Of a stretch of DNA of 64,000 nt, positions 1 through 11,863 are shown in pieces; position 1 is the stretch's first letter, and every line of letters begins with the position of its first letter. Origin of the DNA: Purshia tridentata (taxonomy: Eukaryota > Streptophyta > Magnoliopsida > Rosales > Rosaceae); contig QANT01002292.1 of assembly GCA_003254885.1 (NCBI GenBank), positions 1-64,000 of the forward strand, read 5' to 3'. The position numbers and the translations under genes are program-made. The notes under the pieces are model-generated. The model worked only from the letters and a program-made list of their open reading frames with translations. It was not told where the DNA came from and did not search any database.

Positions 1-577
1 GCATCGATTTGAGCTATGAATTGAGAAATATGGACGTTGAAAGTGTGGGGCAGACTTATAATTTTAAAAGTGAGTTTTTAAAATAATCCAGAATTTCCTA
101 GAAGTCTCTCTCTCCCTCTTTTTTTTTCCCTATGCACAGAACCCCTCCCTATAAGGACCATATTGAATTTACATCCTATTAGAATACCTATCGAGACTAA
201 GAATACAAGAGAGAATCAACTTGAAGAGTCAGATTCACAAAGTGAAGTAGGAATACCACTTATAGTAGGAATACCTATTCTATTAGGCCATAGGAGGTGG
301 TAAGGATAAACTTCTAGAATTCCTTTATGGGCAAGGTATCTGGAGTTTTCACCTATAAAATAAAGGCTTACGTCCCCTCTTTCATGTACAGTTTACACAG
401 CGTATATCCTACCCCATATAGGTGAATAATTACAGAGGTACAGAGAGAGAGGAAGACTTTGGCTGATTGTGACATACCTACAAAAACACCTTTGCTGCAG
501 CTTTTGACTTTGTCAACCTTGGTGAGATGGCTTCACAGGGTAAGTCCCTTTGTGTATGGGTATTTAGAAAGATAACA
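1..577 (+). repeat. Probable 5' LTR of the copia fossil (left edge uncertain)
   Basis: The stretch ends just before a tRNA-Met primer binding site and contains a TATA box, as expected of a promoter-bearing LTR. There is no second copy in the window, so the left edge cannot be fixed and may lie outside. A good splice-donor-like GGTAAGT occurs near 540; use of it is unproven. Confidence 0.6.
353..366 (+). promoter_or_regulatory. TATA box of the copia LTR
   Basis: CTATAAAATAAAGG, a clean plant TATA box about 225 bp before the LTR end. It would place the start of the R region near 385-400. Confidence 0.55.
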
Positions 578-579
578 TA

Positions 580-591
580 TGGTATCAGAGC
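580..591 (+). other. Primer binding site, initiator tRNA-Met
   Basis: TGGTATCAGAGC is the standard plant copia primer site, complementary to the 3' end of initiator tRNA-Met. It fixes the end of the 5' LTR at about 577. Confidence 0.9.
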
Positions 592-837
592 GCCAGGTTC
601 TATGCATCTAAAGGTCTATTTTGCGAAGTTTGCATGCAAGTACTTGTCTAGTTAATTTAATTTTTTGCTAAAGAAGCTTTTCTGCAATTTTGTTTATTTT
701 GACTATACAAATATGTATGCATGCTAAGAATCTCACAATAAATATTTTATATATGTGTTTCTTTGAATTCGATGGTTGAATATATATTCGTTAAATAAAT
801 ATATGAACTGCAAAAATATATATGTTCAAGCTAGACA

Positions 838-948
838 AATATATATATATATATATATAATCAGCATGTTTGTTGGTATCATATTTTCTTTCCCTTGTTC
901 ATGGTATATAACTGAAATTCTGCATAAAGAATATATATATATATATAT
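838..948. repeat. Two AT microsatellites in the copia leader
   Basis: (AT)n runs at about 838-860 and 930-948 in an AT-rich untranslated leader of about 700 bp between primer site and gag. Confidence 0.85.
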
Positions 949-1309
949 CCTATAAGGATGTCAGTTTAATTGATAGTAATTGTTTTATGATTAGTCCACA
1001 GATAATCATGAAATAATTATTATTGAATTCCAATTAACCCTGACAAGTTTGCATCATGAGGGACTATCAATTGAATTTTTTGCTCACAAGTGTGAATTCA
1101 ATTGAAAAACAACTCATGATGGAACAAGGTGGCATATTAATCATTGTGAATATCAATGCCTTTCTGTCTATAGATGTGAGGTTTTGGTAGCAAATTAACA
1201 CACTGGTTCATATTGTCAGTCTTGAGTATGCATGGTAATTCAATCCACAGATGGTTATCATTCATGCATAAAGTTTTGGGGTTAAATAATTTCTTATATA
1301 TATATTGTA

Positions 1310-2100
1310 ATCATGTTTTCAGTTATGGATCCTTCCATCAACTCTATTGAGCCCTTCACTGGTAACAAGTTTAAAAAGTGGAAAAAAGACTTAGAGATAG
1401 CCTTAGGTCTCTTAGATCATGACTTAGCACAAAAGGAGGATAGACCACCAGAATTGACTAAGGAAAGCATTGTTGAACAGAGGCTTAAGTTTGAAAAATG
1501 GGAGAAGGCCAGTAGCATGTGTCTGTTGATAATGAAGAAGTCTATGTCAGAAGCTGTTTATGGTGGGATTCTTGAATCCTAGAATGCCAAAGAGTTTTTA
1601 GAAGCTATAGGTTAGAAGTTCAAAGAATTTGAGAAGGTTGAGACTGGAAATTTGATGAGCAAGTTTACCAACATGAGGCATGATGGAGTAAAGGATGTTA
1701 GGGTGTATCTTTTAGGCACGATTGAAGTTGCAAGCAAGCTGAGAGCTTTAGACATACCCATAGCTGATGCTTTCCTAGTTCATTTAGCCTTGAATTCTCT
1801 TTCCTCTAAATTTGAACAGCTGCAGGTAATTTATAATACTCAGAAGGACAAATGGAATGTTGATGATCTTATTGGTCTTTGTGTTTTGGAAGAATCTAGG
1901 CTTATGAAGGAGAAAGAAACCAATACTATGCACCTCACCACAAATTCTGCAAAGCATCCACAGACTCATCATGCTACTCCCAATAAGGATAAAGCTAGTT
2001 CTTCTGCCCTTAAGAAGTCTAATACATTAAAAGCAAGACACCTTAAAAGAAATTGCACTAGGTGCAAGAAATGGTTAGATAAAAGGATGGCTAAAGGTAA
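1310..2100 (+). other. Copia fossil: gag region (approximate)
   Basis: The reading begins with a GNKFKKWKKDLEIALGLLD-like segment typical of copia gag proteins (UBN2/DUF4219 type). A basic Cys-containing stretch resembling a degraded zinc knuckle follows. The extent is approximate and the region is interrupted. Confidence 0.8.
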
Positions 2101-2579
2101 GTCTAATTTTGTTTCAGTTTTTTTTAGTCTAGTTCCATAACTGTCCTTTCAAATTCATGGTGGATTGACACTAGTTCTTCAATCCATGTTTCTAAATTTC
2201 TGCAGGACTCCATAAGCCAGAAGACACCAAGTAAAGATCAAACACATATCTTCGTAGAGAATGGCAAGAAGGTTCCAGTCCATGCAATAGGAAGTGTTAG
2301 GCTTCAATCAGGTTTAGGTTTCCTTTTGGAATTAGAAAATGTTGCTTGTGTACCTTCCATGAAAAGGAATTTGATTTTGGTTTCCCAATTAGTTAGGAAG
2401 AATTTCAGTTAAAATTTTCTGGTGTAGGATTTGATTTGTTTTTTAATAAAATTTTAGTTGGCAATGGTTTCTTAATTGATAATCATTTTCAGTTAAATTG
2501 TGACAACAATAATGTTACTTTTAGTATTGAATTAATTGGATAAAAACGCATTCAATATCCAGCAAACTCTTCAAGATTG

Positions 2580-3450
2580 TAGCATAAGAGATTAGACCAC
2601 ATATCCAAGAAAAGAATGCAATACCTAGTCAAGGAGGAAATTCTTCCTCACTTAGAATTTTCAGATTATGGTGATTGTATTGAATGCATTAAGGGAAAAA
2701 CGACTAGTATTAAGAAACTAGGATTAACTCGCTGTCAAAGTCTTTTTAGAAATTATTCACATTGACATTTGTGGTCCTTTTCCAACTAAAACTCTAGAAG
2801 GTCATAGATATTTCATCACTTTCATTGCTGATTTCTCAAGATTTTGTTATCTCCACCTAATACCAACTAAATCTAGTGCATTTGAGGTGTTCAAAGTATA
2901 CAAAGCAGAAGTTGAAAATCAATTAGACTTAAAGATTAAGGTGTTAAGATCTAATAGGGGAGGAGAATACTATGGCAAGTATGATGAGCAAGGTAGACGC
3001 CTTTCTCCTTTGGCACGTTATCTGCAAGATTGTGGTATTGTAGCACAATACACAAATCCTGGGATGCCTCAGCAAAATGGTGTGGCTAAAAGAAGAAATA
3101 TGACTTTAAAGGATATGGTTAGAAGCATGATTTGCAATATAGATCTCTCTAAGTTCCTATGGGTTGATGCAATCAAGACTGCCAACTATATCTTAAATAG
3201 AGTTCCAAGCAAGTCTGTTCCTAAGACACCTTTTGAGTTATGGAACAAAAGAAAACCAAGTCTCAATCACTTGCACGTTTGGGGTTGCAAGGCTAAAGCA
3301 AAAGTCTATAATCCAGAACTAGCTAAGTTGGATCCAAAGACGATTAGCTGTAGATTCATAGGCTATGCAAATAGAACAAAAGGGTTTTGTTTCTATTGTC
3401 CTCATCACTCTAATAAGATTGTAGAAACAAGGAAAGTAAAGTTTATAGAA
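2580..3450 (+). other. Copia fossil: integrase core region (approximate)
   Basis: Contains the [10 protein letters not shown] and [11 protein letters not shown] block and the downstream [17 protein letters not shown] block of the rve integrase core. The copia GKR-like tail [14 protein letters not shown] follows. A protease-like WWIDTSSS segment lies upstream near 2160. Confidence 0.88.
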
Positions 3451-3829
3451 TATGATTGTGGCAGCACAGAAGAAAATGACAGTTTTGTTTTTAAAGAGTA
3501 AGGAGATATAGGATCAGGTCTAGACAATCTTACTACCAACTCTTCGGATCCTATAATCACTTATCCCCTGGTTCCTACTTTGCCATTAACTAATCCCAAT
3601 GGCAGACTTGAAATAGATAATCCCAACCTAGAAGTTGTTAATGAAGAGCCAAATTTTAATGAAGTTCAACCACCACAACATGAGTTTAGAAGGTCTAATA
3701 GGGAGAGAAGAGCTACTGCACATCCAGACATTGTGTATTTAAATGAGACTGATGTAGATGGCTCTGATTTTGTGGATCCTATATGTTATAAGCAAACAAT
3801 GGCTAGTGAACATTCTGGTTAGTGGCTTG

Positions 3830-4700
3830 AGGCTATGCACAGTGAGTTACAGTCCATGGAAAGCAACAAAGTCTGGGAGTTAATGGAGCCGAAACAAGGG
3901 ATTAAGGCCATAGGTTGCAAATGGGTGTTTAAAACCAAGAAAGACTCTAAGGGCAATGTTGAGAGGCACAAGGCAAGGCTAGTGGCTAAAGGATTTACAC
4001 AACAATAAGGTGTTGATTTCAACGAGACATTTTGTCCAGTCTCATCTAAGGATGCCTTTAGGATCATTATGGCATTGGTAGCACATTTTGACTTGTTTTT
4101 GCGTCAAATGGATGTTAAAACAACTTTCCTTAATGGTGATTTAAGTGAAGAGATTTATATGCAGCAGCCCAAGGGTTTTGTAGAAGCTGGCAGTGAGCAT
4201 TTAGTGTGTAGATTGAAGAAATCCATTTATGGACTCAAGCAGGCTTCTTGGCAATGGTATTTGAAGTTTGACAGTATTGTTACTTCTCATGATTTTGTTG
4301 AAAATAAGTTAGATGAGTGCATATATCTCAAATTTAATGGGAGTAGGTTTACTTTTCTTATTATCTATGTAGATGATATATTACTTGCAAGTAGTGATGA
4401 GAATCTTTTTCAAGAAACTAAAGATTTTCTGTCTAGAAATTTTGAAATGAAAGACCCTGGTGAGGCTGCCTACCCTTTGGGAATTGAGATTCACAGAGAT
4501 ACAACAAGATGCTTACTAGGCTTGTCACAAAAGGCATATATAGAGAAGGTGTTGAAGAAATTCAATATGGCAAGCACTAATGGAGTTGAGGTTCCTATAT
4601 CGAAGGGAGACAAATTAAGCAAGAAGGACAGCCCAAAGAATGATATTGAGAGAGCTGAAATGAGACAGAAACCATATGCTTCTGTAGTGGGAAGTATTAT
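3830..4700 (+). other. Copia fossil: reverse transcriptase region (approximate)
   Basis: Shows the copia reverse transcriptase blocks RQMDVKTTFLNGDL, IYGLKQASWQWY and the YVDDILLASSD active-site box (RVT_2 type). Confidence 0.92.
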
Positions 4701-4779
4701 GTATGCATAGGTATGTACACGGCCAAACTTGGCTTTTTCCTATTAGTTTTTTAGGCAAATACCAGTCTGATCTAGGCCT

Positions 4780-5330
4780 TGGACATTAGAAAGCAGCAAA
4801 GAAAGTACTAAGGTATATGCAAAGAACCAAGGATCATATGCTAGTTTACAAGAGAGGAGAAGAGTTAGAGTTAGTTGGCTACTCTAACTCTAACTTTGCA
4901 GAGTGTCAAGACACTTGTAAGCCAACTTCTAGCTTCGTTTTGATGTTAGAAGGAGGTGCTTTAGCATGGAAAACTGTAAAATAATCGACTATAGCAACTT
5001 CAACTATGTACGCAGAGTTTGTGGCGTGTTATGAAGCTACTGTGCATGCTATTTGGCTGAGAAATTTCCTTTTGTACTTGAAGGTGATTAGTACTATCAA
5101 AAGACCCATTCAGTTGCATTGTGATAACGAGGGAGTTGTTTTCTTTTGCAAAAATAATAAAAGATCCTTTGGGATAAAGCATTTGGACACTAAATATCTG
5201 CTTGTGAGGGAGAAGGTTAAAGAAGGACTCACTAGGATTGATTATCTAAGCACTACAGAAATGTTAGTTGATCCATTAAATAAGGCAATTCCAAATTCAA
5301 TTTTCTTGCAACATATCAAAAACATAAGTG
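4780..5330 (+). other. Copia fossil: RNase H region (approximate)
   Basis: Contains the YAEFVACYEATVHAIWLRN segment and the LHCDNEGV and KHLDTKYLLVREKV blocks typical of copia RNase HI. The element is lost soon after this point. Confidence 0.88.
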
Positions 5331-5342
5331 TGCTGTCAATAC

Positions 5343-7960
5343 AAAATTTCAGTTCTTATTTAATATTTTGGGAGCTGACTAGTTTTATCAATTTATCAGA
5401 ATTTTCAAAACGGATTTCAGATGCGGAAATTTAGAACAGAGTTTTCAGTGGATTTTATGAAATGTATTTAAACTGGGGAATTTTAAAGAAAAATGTGAGG
5501 TCTTCGTGCCCAATAAATTTTTGTAGTTTGCCATAATAAATGAATTTATTTACAAGTTACGTTTAAATATTTGTTATTTTTCGTCCACTCACTGAGTTGT
5601 CTCACTAGTTTTTTCCTTATGGTTGTTTTAATTTTCCCCCAGGTTGTAGCGGTGGAACGGTCGAGCCAAAGACGTCGAGGCACTATTATAGAGTTGTGAA
5701 GCCGTAGGAATTCGTTTCCTTTGTATTTTATTTTCTATAGTAAAGTTTGTAGCACCGCTCTGTTATTTTAGCGAATACTTAATTGATTGGTTTTGGAATT
5801 TGGGTCGGAGACCCTTTTTGGTTGTGGTAGAGGAGCTGTGAAGCTTAGAACTGCAATTGCAGGTCTCGTGGAGAAAAGGGTTCGTCCAATTTCAGGGGAG
5901 GTTCTGCCAAAATTTCGGTAGGATTTTCCTTGATATTGGATGCCCGCGGAATCACTCCGAGTTCCAGGGTGGAATTCGGGGAGGGTCCTGTCATTATATT
6001 TCTTTTTATGGGTGAAAAGAGATTTATGGGAAATATTTTTCAAACCACCCTTTGCAGTACCCTTCAGATTATAAGATTGCATAGGTCTTTGGGACCCATC
6101 ACGGCACACACATAGGCTTTGGGCCATGTGTCGGGATGCCTAGCCCTTTGGGGGTGACCCTGCGTGCACGTATGGTAGGTGTATTGGCCCTGCATGTATA
6201 TGACAGACTCTAGCTCTGAACATGTACGGTAGGATTATTGGCCCTGCATGCATACGGCAGGTCGTGGGCCCTGCTCATGTACGGCAGATTCGGTGGGTAA
6301 CTGTTTTTGGGGGGGGGGGTGAGCATTTTTATTATTATATTAGTTTCATAAGAATGTTTTAAAGGGTATAAACTTTCAGTTCTGATTTGATGTTGTCAGC
6401 CTGATTAGTTTTATTTATTTTTTCCAGAAAATCTCAAAGTGGATTTTAAAATATTGATTTACTTATAGTCACCAGTGGATTTTTACGAAATGTTTTAAAA
6501 CTGGGGTATTTTAAAGAGAGACGTGAGGTCTTGGTGCCAAGCTATTTCTTTAGTTGCTGTAATAACGGATTTTTATAATTTAAGTTTAAATGTTTCTTAT
6601 CTTCGTCCACTCACTGAGTCGTCTCATTGGTTTTATCCTTATTGTTGTTTTAAATATTTCCCCTAGGTTGTAGCGGTCGAGCGGTCAAGCCAAGGACGTC
6701 GAGGAAATCTAGCGAACTAGTGAATTTTGTAGGTGCTTAGTTACCCTTGTAAACCTAGTTTCTTTAGTAAATTTTGTAGCACCGCTCTATAATTTTAGTG
6801 AATACTTAATTTATTGGTTTTGAAATTTGGGTCGGAGACCCTTTGGTTGTGATAGAGGAGTTATGGTGCTTAGAAGTGCTTTTGCAGGTCCTTTTTGGAA
6901 GGGGTTAGTCCAATTTCAGGGGAGGTTCTGTCGAATTTTCAGTAGGATTTTCCTTGATATTGGATTCCCAAGGGATCACTTCGAGTTCCAAGGTGGAATT
7001 CGGAGAGGGTCTTGTCAATTTGGGACCCATCATGACACACCCAAAGGCTTTGGGCCATGTGTTACGATGCCTCGCCCTTTGGGGGTAGCTCTATGTGCAC
7101 GGACAACCAGTTATTCGCCCTGCCTGTACGATGTAGGATTCCGTATAAGTGTATGGCCAGTTAGATTCACCCTACTCGTACAATGCAGCATTCCGTACGA
7201 GTGCATGGCTAGTTCCTTAGGGTACTTGGATGGTGGTATTGTAAAATTTCAAAAATTTGGATTTAAGGGTGTTTTGTTGTTCAGCTATTGTCTGGTTTTG
7301 GAATTGTTTTCGTACATATAAATAAAATTGCACTTTTTTTTTTTCAGTTCTAAGTTATTCGTATCTTGCTTTGTGTGAACTACTATCTAATCGACTTTTT
7401 TGTTATGAAAGGAATTTATGAAAGGTTTTATAAAAACTGGGGGATTTCAAAGAGAGACGTGAGGTCTTAGTACCAATTTATTTGTGTAGTTTTGAGATAA
7501 TAATTGATCTTTATAACTTGTACTACTTACTCGTTACTTTGTCCACTCATTGAGTAATCTCACCATTTCATCCTTCTCTTACTGTTTTATATTTTTCCCC
7601 CAGGTTGTAACTGTGGAACGGTCGAGCTAGAGACGTCGAGGCAATTAGTCTAACTTTTGTAACCTCGTAGGAACTTAGTAATTGTTGTAATTTTATTTCC
7701 TTGATTAATCCTGTAGCACAGCTCTGTTAACTTAGTGAACACTCAAACAGTTGGTTTTGAACTTGTTTGGGTCAAAGACCCTTTGGTTGTGGTTGGGAAG
7801 TTGCCATTTTATTTAGAAGTGCTTTCACAAGTTTCTTTAAGTAGGTTAGTCCAATTTCAGGGAAAGTTCTACCGAATTTTTGGTAGGATTTTCTTTGATA
7901 TTGAATTCTTGCAGGATCACTCTGAGTTCTAGGGTAGAATTCAAGTTTGATCCTATCAGT
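5343..7960 (+). repeat. Three diverged ~1-kb tandem modules of the long-LTR family
   Basis: The block GTTGTAGCGG(T/..)...CGGTCGAGC, with a nearby GACGTCGAGG, recurs near 5643, 6667 and 7604. Each is preceded by TGAGGTCTT and GTCCACTCA(C/T)TGAG and followed by GTAGCAC(C/A)GCTCTGTTA-like text. The period is about 1030 then 930 bp. Modules one and two also hold the GGGACCCATCA...CACAC(A/C) block found in the solo LTRs at 54.3 kb and 60.3 kb. The left edge matches the solo LTR text near 54647. This is a rearranged fossil LTR stretch fused to the copia remnant. The GTTGTAGCGG block is not seen in the solo LTRs. Confidence 0.8.
7123..7201 (+). repeat. Two 52-bp-spaced hairpins of the long-LTR family
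   Basis: CCTGTACG starts at 7123 and CTCGTACA at 7175. Each is followed by an 11-nt loop and a complementary (first copy decayed) arm. They match the better-preserved three-hairpin array at 54436-54566. Confidence 0.7.
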
Positions 7961-8340
7961 TTCCCCTAAAGTTCACAGCCAGATCATGCCGTGAACTTCA
8001 GCTAGTACACTGGTAGTCCTTAAATGTGATTACAAGCGTGCCACTGCATGGCCAATATGCAGATAAATGTGTTGTGAATGATTAGTTAGTTGGTGTGTTC
8101 ACGTCGTGAACTTTCTTCTTATCAAACATATTGTGCGGTGAGAAAGGAAAAATTACCTCACTTGGTCTCTTTATAATGCCTTGATCCTCGAGGACTTTTA
8201 AATACTTGGCGAGATGATCACAATGTGCTCAAATGCAAATACGCGATGGATTGGTGTTTGAGTAATTAGGTGAAGGGAAAAACTATGAACTTTAATGTAA
8301 AAGGTGTGAGTCAACTAATTTTCATGAAATTGAGTAACAA
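7961..8340. other. Unassigned sequence
   Basis: No ORF, repeat or known motif could be supported. The last five bases, AACAA, are the left target duplication of the next solo LTR. Confidence 0.5.
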
Positions 8341-8692
8341 TGTAAGATATCGTACCTTTCCAAGGTTGTTTAAAAGTTTTTAAAGAATTTTGGGTTTGTT
8401 TTTGAGAAGTAAAACGTTTTGGGCGTTTTTCTAATTTTAAGTTTGATTTTAAACTTGGGGCAAAAGTTGACTTTTAGTTCGAGTGAAGTTTTGGTTTTGA
8501 CTTTGGGTCCGTTGGAAAGGTCTCATTCTCACGAGTTCGTAGACACGAAGCACGTGTTAAACAGAGCTATGATTTGGAAGTTACGGATGTGTGAAGAGAG
8601 GGACAAACTTGTAATTTTAGAAATGTTGTTTTTAAAAACCCCAAAAACCCAGTCCCTCTTAGTTTCTCTCTCCTCTCTCCCGCACACACACA

Positions 8693-8723
<31 letters not shown>

Positions 8724-9903
8724 GCGAGTTTCCCTCCAGCCACCACTGTCACCGGTGTGTGGGGGCACGTCCGGCAGTGGCTAGGCTTGGGGTTGGGCTG
8801 GCCGTGCTTGCCTTCCTCTTCTCTTTCTTCCCCTGGTCGCGCTTTCCCTTGAAACAGCTCGGAATGAGAGAAGCAACTCGCGCATAGCGGAGTCGCCGAC
8901 AATGACCGCAGTGTTTCTGGCTACTTCAAGGCTTAGCGACCACCTAGACTTCTTCCTCTCGTCGAGCCCATCACGGTGGTGCCCTCCGATCGTCCTTTGG
9001 ACCACCGTGGGCGGCAGATCGAAGCTAGGTAGGCCAACAGCTTCTCCGGCCTTTTTCTTCCTCTTCCGGCCACTTTTGGTCGTCGACCCAGGTTTGAGAA
9101 TCGGTCCTCTCAACCTTCTCTATGTGACTGTGTAGTCTGTTTTCGCTAAAAGTGAGTTTGGTTTTTGGCAGGTTGCCCACCCGTTGACCACCGCGGGTCC
9201 CGCCGTGTGTGGTGGTTCTTGTGACCTGCTTTCCTGGTTTTTGGCCTTTGGCCAGTCACTCGAACACGTGGGTAAGTTTCCTTGACTTTTGGTTATTTTC
9301 CGGGGTTGGGCAGCCACCGTGTGTGTGGTTTTCGCCTGTTTCAGTCATTTGACAACCTGTTTGTGAACTTTGTTGTGTGTTGGACTATCTGGTCTTAACA
9401 GGTACATTTGGCTTGGGAATTATATTTCCGATGCCGTTGTGCTGCCGAATTTTAGAATTTGAGTAAAGGAGTCACGAAGGGCAGTTCGGTCTTTTTGCGT
9501 GGTTACAGTGAGTGAATTTAAATTCAGTTAATTTCAGTTCAGTTAGTTGTTTGCTTGTTTTGTGTGCTTGTTTGTTAGTTAAGTGGGTGTTGAGGAATTC
9601 TCAGATTTTTCTGAAAGATTGATTTCACTGTTGAGGTTTGGAGTGAAAATATTTTGGGTTGGGTGCAGGGTTTGTTTTGCAAGTTAAGCAGGCTGAGGAG
9701 AGAGTGGAGAGAAGACGAGGCAGTGGGACCATCAGCATTTTAGAAACTTTGTTTTTACAGTTTGGTTTTATATAAATGTTTTTTGTAAATTACAGTTAAT
9801 TTGGAATAAATTATTTTATATTCATGGCTCACAGCTTTAGAAAAGGCTTGACAGTTTTTAGTTTTCAGTTGTTTTTCATGTGCTCGAGGGTCGGGGCTTG
9901 ACA
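8341..9903 (+). mobile_element. Solo LTR of the long-LTR family, short form, TSD AACAA
   Basis: Begins TGTAA and ends GGGGCTTGACA. It is bounded by perfect 5-bp duplications AACAA at 8336-8340 and 9904-9908. Internal order is shared with the other copies: AAAACGTTTTGGGCG block, CT-rich tract, GC-rich leader-like block, TCTTAACAGGTA block, AATAAATTATTTTATATTCA near the 3' end, then CGAGGGTCGGGGC. The AATAAA near the end suggests plus-strand transcription. No coding internal domain is attached, so it is a solo LTR left by LTR-LTR recombination. Superfamily inferred as Ty3/gypsy from LTR length only. Confidence 0.88.
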
Positions 9904-10141
9904 AACAATGGCTGTCCGAACAAAAAATCTCATCTAAACACGTAAATGTTAAGATCAAAGCAAATAACATAAAGAAAAATCAATACTAAAATGATTGAGT
10001 TCTAGCAGAGCTATAAAGAAAAAGATAGAAAAATTTCCAAGAACTTGAAGAACTAATCGCAATAGTGCTTGAGATAATCAGAAATTTGATGAGAAGCTTT
10101 TTGTTTAGTGTGTCGGGGGGCTTTCCTTCTTGCCAATGCCT

Positions 10142-10152
10142 CTTTATATAGG
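10142..10152 (-). promoter_or_regulatory. TATA-like box on the minus strand
   Basis: CCTATATAAAG on the minus strand is followed by a leader-like CT/A-rich stretch running down to about 9960. This layout resembles an LTR promoter but no second copy or termini were found. Confidence 0.3.
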
Positions 10153-11128
10153 GGTGAAAACCTAGGTCTCCCAAGAAACCCTAATCCTGATGGGAATCAA
10201 ACTCTTGGCTTGCTTAGACTTCAGGCCCATGTTGTGGATTTTCTCTCGTCTTATCCTTGTGCCCCATTTTCCTATTGGTTGCTGCTTTCTCGCCGTGGGC
10301 CTTCTGAACTAGGCTTGGACCCTTGCTCCTGCTTGCCTTCTACTCATTGCTCCAAATTGGGCTAGGCTATGGTCATTATTTGGCTTGGATGTGTGTCTCG
10401 GCCTAAATCCAAATTAGGGTGTACACCCTGAAAAATATTTGTGTAAATAGAGTTCTAAAATGTTTTCAATGATTAAAAACTCATTATACATGCATATATA
10501 AGCTACATAAAGATGTTAGAACCAATTAGATTACATCAAATAGAGAAAAACAGCAAGAACACGATTTTCTAGCCATCGGAAAACTCATTAACTTTCCCGA
10601 ATCTCAGAAATGTTACCGGAAATGGAAAACTTGTTTTAGCTATAATTCCTTCGTTTCTTAAACTTTTTTAGTGATTCAAAAGCCTAACTTGAAGTATTTT
10701 TCATTTAGAATGCAATAGGATAGTTTGGTTCAACTAAAACTGAAGATTTAAACATGAAACTTTGCACAATTCAAAAGTGATAAATTTTTAAGAAAAATAA
10801 TGGTTCTTCATGTTTAATCTATTCCAAAGGCATAAGAACGATACATAAGTGTTCAAGTACTTACACTAAAGCTTTCGGAAGTGAATTTGAGAAGTTTTGA
10901 TGGTTAGAATTGAATTTGAACTTCAAAAGTGCAAAACGGAAGCTTATTATGAGAGAGAGTTTGGCTAGCTTTTTCTCTTTGAATAAGTGAGTTTCAGCTC
11001 AGTTCTTTGGCTGAGTTTGAAGTGTGAAATCAGTAGAGCATGAGCCATGCTTTTATCGGCCAAGAACTAGTTGGAAATCAGCTGAAACCTTGCCCTCAAT
11101 TTGAGTAATGATGGTTACCTAGTAGTAT

Positions 11129-11360
11129 AGCTAGGATGCAAGTGGGATTTGAAATGAATGAAAGTCAGATATTTTTTATACATTCATGCATGTGCTGTGT
11201 TGTTTCAGCTGCTAGGATGTGATAACCTGAGAAAGAGAGGGATTAGCTAGGATGCAAGTGGGATTTGAAATGAATGAAAATCAGATATTTTTTATACATT
11301 CATGCATGTGCTGAGTTGTTTCAGCTGCTAAGATGTGATAACCTGAGAAAGAGAGGGATG
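11129..11360. repeat. 116-bp tandem duplication, two copies
   Basis: Copy one at 11129-11244 and copy two from 11245 both begin AGCTAGGATGCAAGTGGG and end near GAGAAAGAGAGGGAT. They differ at only a few bases, so the duplication is recent relative to its surroundings. Confidence 0.92.
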
Positions 11361-11744
11361 GGGCTAGTTTGGGTTGTTTCTGGCGTAGAGAGAGGGATTG
11401 GGCAGATGGCCGGAGAGAGAGAGGGAGGGGGTTTCTAAATTTCTTTTAGTTTTTTTTTAATTTTTAATTTCTATTTCAAAGATGATGGTAAGAATGTAGG
11501 AATAAAAATACATTTTTGCCCTCTCAATAGACGTTAGCTCAAAATTGATGGAATGGACTACATTGGAACACTTCAATTAATAACTGAACTGAAGTGGGAT
11601 AAAAATTAGATCATGGACCAAGATGGTAAAATAATAAAAATATGTGAACCAATGATGCATTTTACTCATTAAATATTGAGGCCATATCAATAAAGTATAT
11701 ATCCAAATGAAATGATGTATACATCAGTCAACTACTACACAAAA

Positions 11745-11863
11745 AGTCATTCATAGCACTCAAAAAAGGCTACAAAAGCCATATAATAGCGTTTTCAAAA
11801 ATGCTATGATGGTTGAAGTAATAATAGATCAAGATTGATAATCAACTGAAGTCTGGATTTGAA
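11745..11863 (+). mobile_element. CACTA-like terminal/subterminal piece
   Basis: ACTACTACACAAAAAG resembles a CACTA terminus. ATAGCGTTTTCAAAAATGCTAT just inside it (split here as ATAGCGTTTT and AAAATGCTAT) is the short palindromic subterminal motif common in plant CACTA elements. It runs directly into a TNP2 C-terminal remnant, so this is a deletion product rather than an intact end. Confidence 0.45.

Larger units (their letters stand above)
1..5342 (+). mobile_element. Ty1/copia LTR retrotransposon fossil, 3' end lost
   Basis: Copia-order parts lie on the plus strand: 5' LTR, tRNA-Met primer site, leader, gag of the UBN2/DUF4219 kind, protease-like stretch, integrase, reverse transcriptase and RNase H. 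Integrase before reverse transcriptase is diagnostic of Ty1/copia. The element is broken by several (roughly five or more) coding interruptions. No 3' LTR follows: shortly after the RNase H region the sequence changes into the long-LTR family that fills 5343-7960. Without an LTR pair its age cannot be dated; the level of decay suggests an old copy. Whether the 5' LTR begins inside the window is unclear. Confidence 0.93.
9909..11744. other. Unassigned sequence with one tandem duplication
   Basis: No protein-coding gene could be supported. The stretch holds a minus-strand TATA-like promoter near 10145, a 116-bp tandem duplication at 11129-11360 and a GA-rich tract around 11340-11430. Confidence 0.45.

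Noticed and set aside
8150-8220. Possible gypsy polymerase trace on the minus strand
   Set aside because: A short HLAKYLKVLED-like reading is suggestive but too short and not followed by any family block.
8419-9317. GC-rich overlapping open frames on both strands
   Set aside because: They lie inside a solo LTR and recur only as family sequence in the other LTR copies. Similar frames at 20503-20985, 39535-40526, 52956-53880 and 58860-59746 are the same thing.
10108-10365. 85-codon frame as a gene
   Set aside because: No domain and no homologous copy in the window; it overlaps a minus-strand TATA-like leader.
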